Positions 5,041 to 5,511 of a stretch of DNA of 5,511 bases are shown here, piece by piece. The notes below the pieces were generated by a model. The model made no database searches. It was given only the letters and a program-made list of their open reading frames with translations, and was not told where the DNA came from. Origin of the DNA: Candidatus Thorarchaeota archaeon (GTDB lineage: Archaea > Asgardarchaeota > Thorarchaeia > Thorarchaeales > Thorarchaeaceae). Each line of letters begins with the position of its first letter. Positions within the stretch are counted from its first letter, which is position 1. The position numbers and the translations under genes were made by a program. Location of the stretch: contig DAOWNS010000134.1 of the NCBI GenBank assembly GCA_030642465.1, positions 1 through 5,511 on the forward strand, given 5' to 3'.

Positions 5041-5511
5041 CTAATGCTTGTGTTCATGACCGCCAATTGGGGCTAGTCTACCGAATGCGCGTTGAACGAC
5101 CTCTGGAAGTGCCGGATGTATGTGCATCGCCTTGAACATTGGAATGAAGCTTCTGACATTCGAGTACATCAGGTTGATTACTTCCTGGATTAATATCGGG
5201 GCGTGCGGTCCAATTATCGTTGCCCCAAGAATCTCTTGGGTTTCGGCATCAGCGACCACCCTTACGAAACCTGGTGGATTGCCCATTGCCATCCCTTTGG
5301 CAGTGCTTGCATAAGGCAACTGGCCCACGAGTAACGGTCTACCAGACTTCTGTGCATCCCTTAGTGTCATTCCGACCGTTGCAACAGGGGGATACGAGAA
5401 TATCGCATAAGGAACCGCATGGTAACTCAATGACATCAATTCAGCGTCCTTTCCATCTTCAAGCGTTTTTACAAAGTTGTACCAAACAGTTTCTGACTCA
5501 TCATTTGCTAC
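5041..5511 (-). CDS. NAD(P)/FAD disulfide oxidoreductase (Lpd/mycothione reductase-like), C-terminal part
   Basis: The last 156 codons of a class I pyridine nucleotide-disulfide oxidoreductase. The gene enters from the right edge, so its N-terminal FAD and NAD(P) domains and the redox CxxxxC motif are outside the window. The visible part begins VANDESETVWYNFVKTLEDG and continues through YHAVPYAIFSYPPVATVGMT into the dimerisation domain. That domain contains LPYASTAKGMAMG, GFVRVVADAETQEILGATII, GPHAPILIQEVINLMYSN and MHIHPALPEVVQRAFGRL (numbering from the edge: H130-x-H132-P, E137). H132 and E137 form the His-Glu dyad of this family that acts as acid/base for the partner subunit. HPALPEVV in place of the commoner HPTxxE resembles mycothione reductases and some archaeal Lpd-like enzymes as I recall them, so the disulfide substrate (lipoamide or a low-molecular-weight thiol) is open. 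The protein ends in a short histidine-rich tail, GGHEHKH. Stop TAG is at 5041-5043. The TTG at 5437-5439 and ATG at 5434-5436 are internal codons, not starts. Confidence 0.88.
   Translation of the reverse strand, partial: VANDESETVWYNFVKTLEDGKDAELMSLSYHAVPYAIFSYPPVATVGMTLRDAQKSGRPLLVGQLPYASTAKGMAMGNPPGFVRVVADAETQEILGATIIGPHAPILIQEVINLMYSNVRSFIPMFKAMHIHPALPEVVQRAFGRLAPIGGHEHKH

Noticed and set aside
5120..5314. Plus-strand open frame opposite the flavoprotein gene
   Set aside because: It is the shadow of a clear minus-strand gene whose protein matches the disulfide-oxidoreductase dimerisation domain throughout.
4471..5426. TGGTAAC heptamer repeated at 4471, 5000 and 5420
   Set aside because: The last two copies lie in coding sequence (at the DsrE stop and inside the flavoprotein gene), have irregular spacing and no shared context, so chance is enough.

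Overview
This window looks like part of a prokaryotic chromosome of intermediate base composition, with no mobile elements, CRISPR arrays, tRNA or rRNA genes visible. An archaeon is my best guess. The reasons are a GlcD/HdrD-like FAD plus CCG iron-sulfur redox pair next to a stand-alone SCP2 lipid-binding domain, GGTGA- and GGAG-type ribosome binding sites, and TATA-like rather than -35/-10-like upstream sequence. An Asgard (Thorarchaeia-like) source would fit, but that is an impression and not something the sequence proves.

Layout: (1) Positions 179-3100 hold three tightly packed plus-strand genes: a small SCP2-type sterol/lipid carrier domain protein, a PCMH/VAO-superfamily FAD-dependent oxidoreductase, and an iron-sulfur protein with two N-terminal 4Fe-4S motifs and two CCG domains. 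The first junction is one base and the second is a 4-base ATGA overlap, so they are very probably one operon with translational coupling. (2) After 54 bases containing a perfect 12-bp palindrome comes a 12-helix MFS transporter (3155-4396), possibly part of the same unit. (3) A 276-base non-coding stretch (4397-4672) contains a long imperfect inverted repeat at 4445-4513 that could fold into a stable RNA hairpin, followed by a weak hairpin plus U-rich tract and then a likely promoter and ribosome binding site. (4) A small DsrE/F-like protein with one conserved-position cysteine lies at 4673-5005. (5) Convergent to it, on the minus strand and running off the right edge, is the C-terminal part of a dihydrolipoamide dehydrogenase/mycothione reductase-type flavoprotein (5041-5511).

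How the genes may work together (inference): the FAD protein would oxidise a substrate and pass electrons to the iron-sulfur/CCG partner, as in GlcD-GlcF or D-lactate dehydrogenase/HdrD-like systems. The FAD protein lacks the HxGDGNxH-type metal-site motif of glycolate/D-lactate oxidases, and the first gene is a lipid-carrier fold. A hydrophobic substrate (isoprenoid, fatty acyl or aromatic compound) is therefore more attractive than a simple hydroxy acid. The MFS protein could move a related compound. The right-hand pair (DsrE-like sulfur carrier and disulfide reductase) points to thiol/persulfide chemistry but is not in the same transcription unit.
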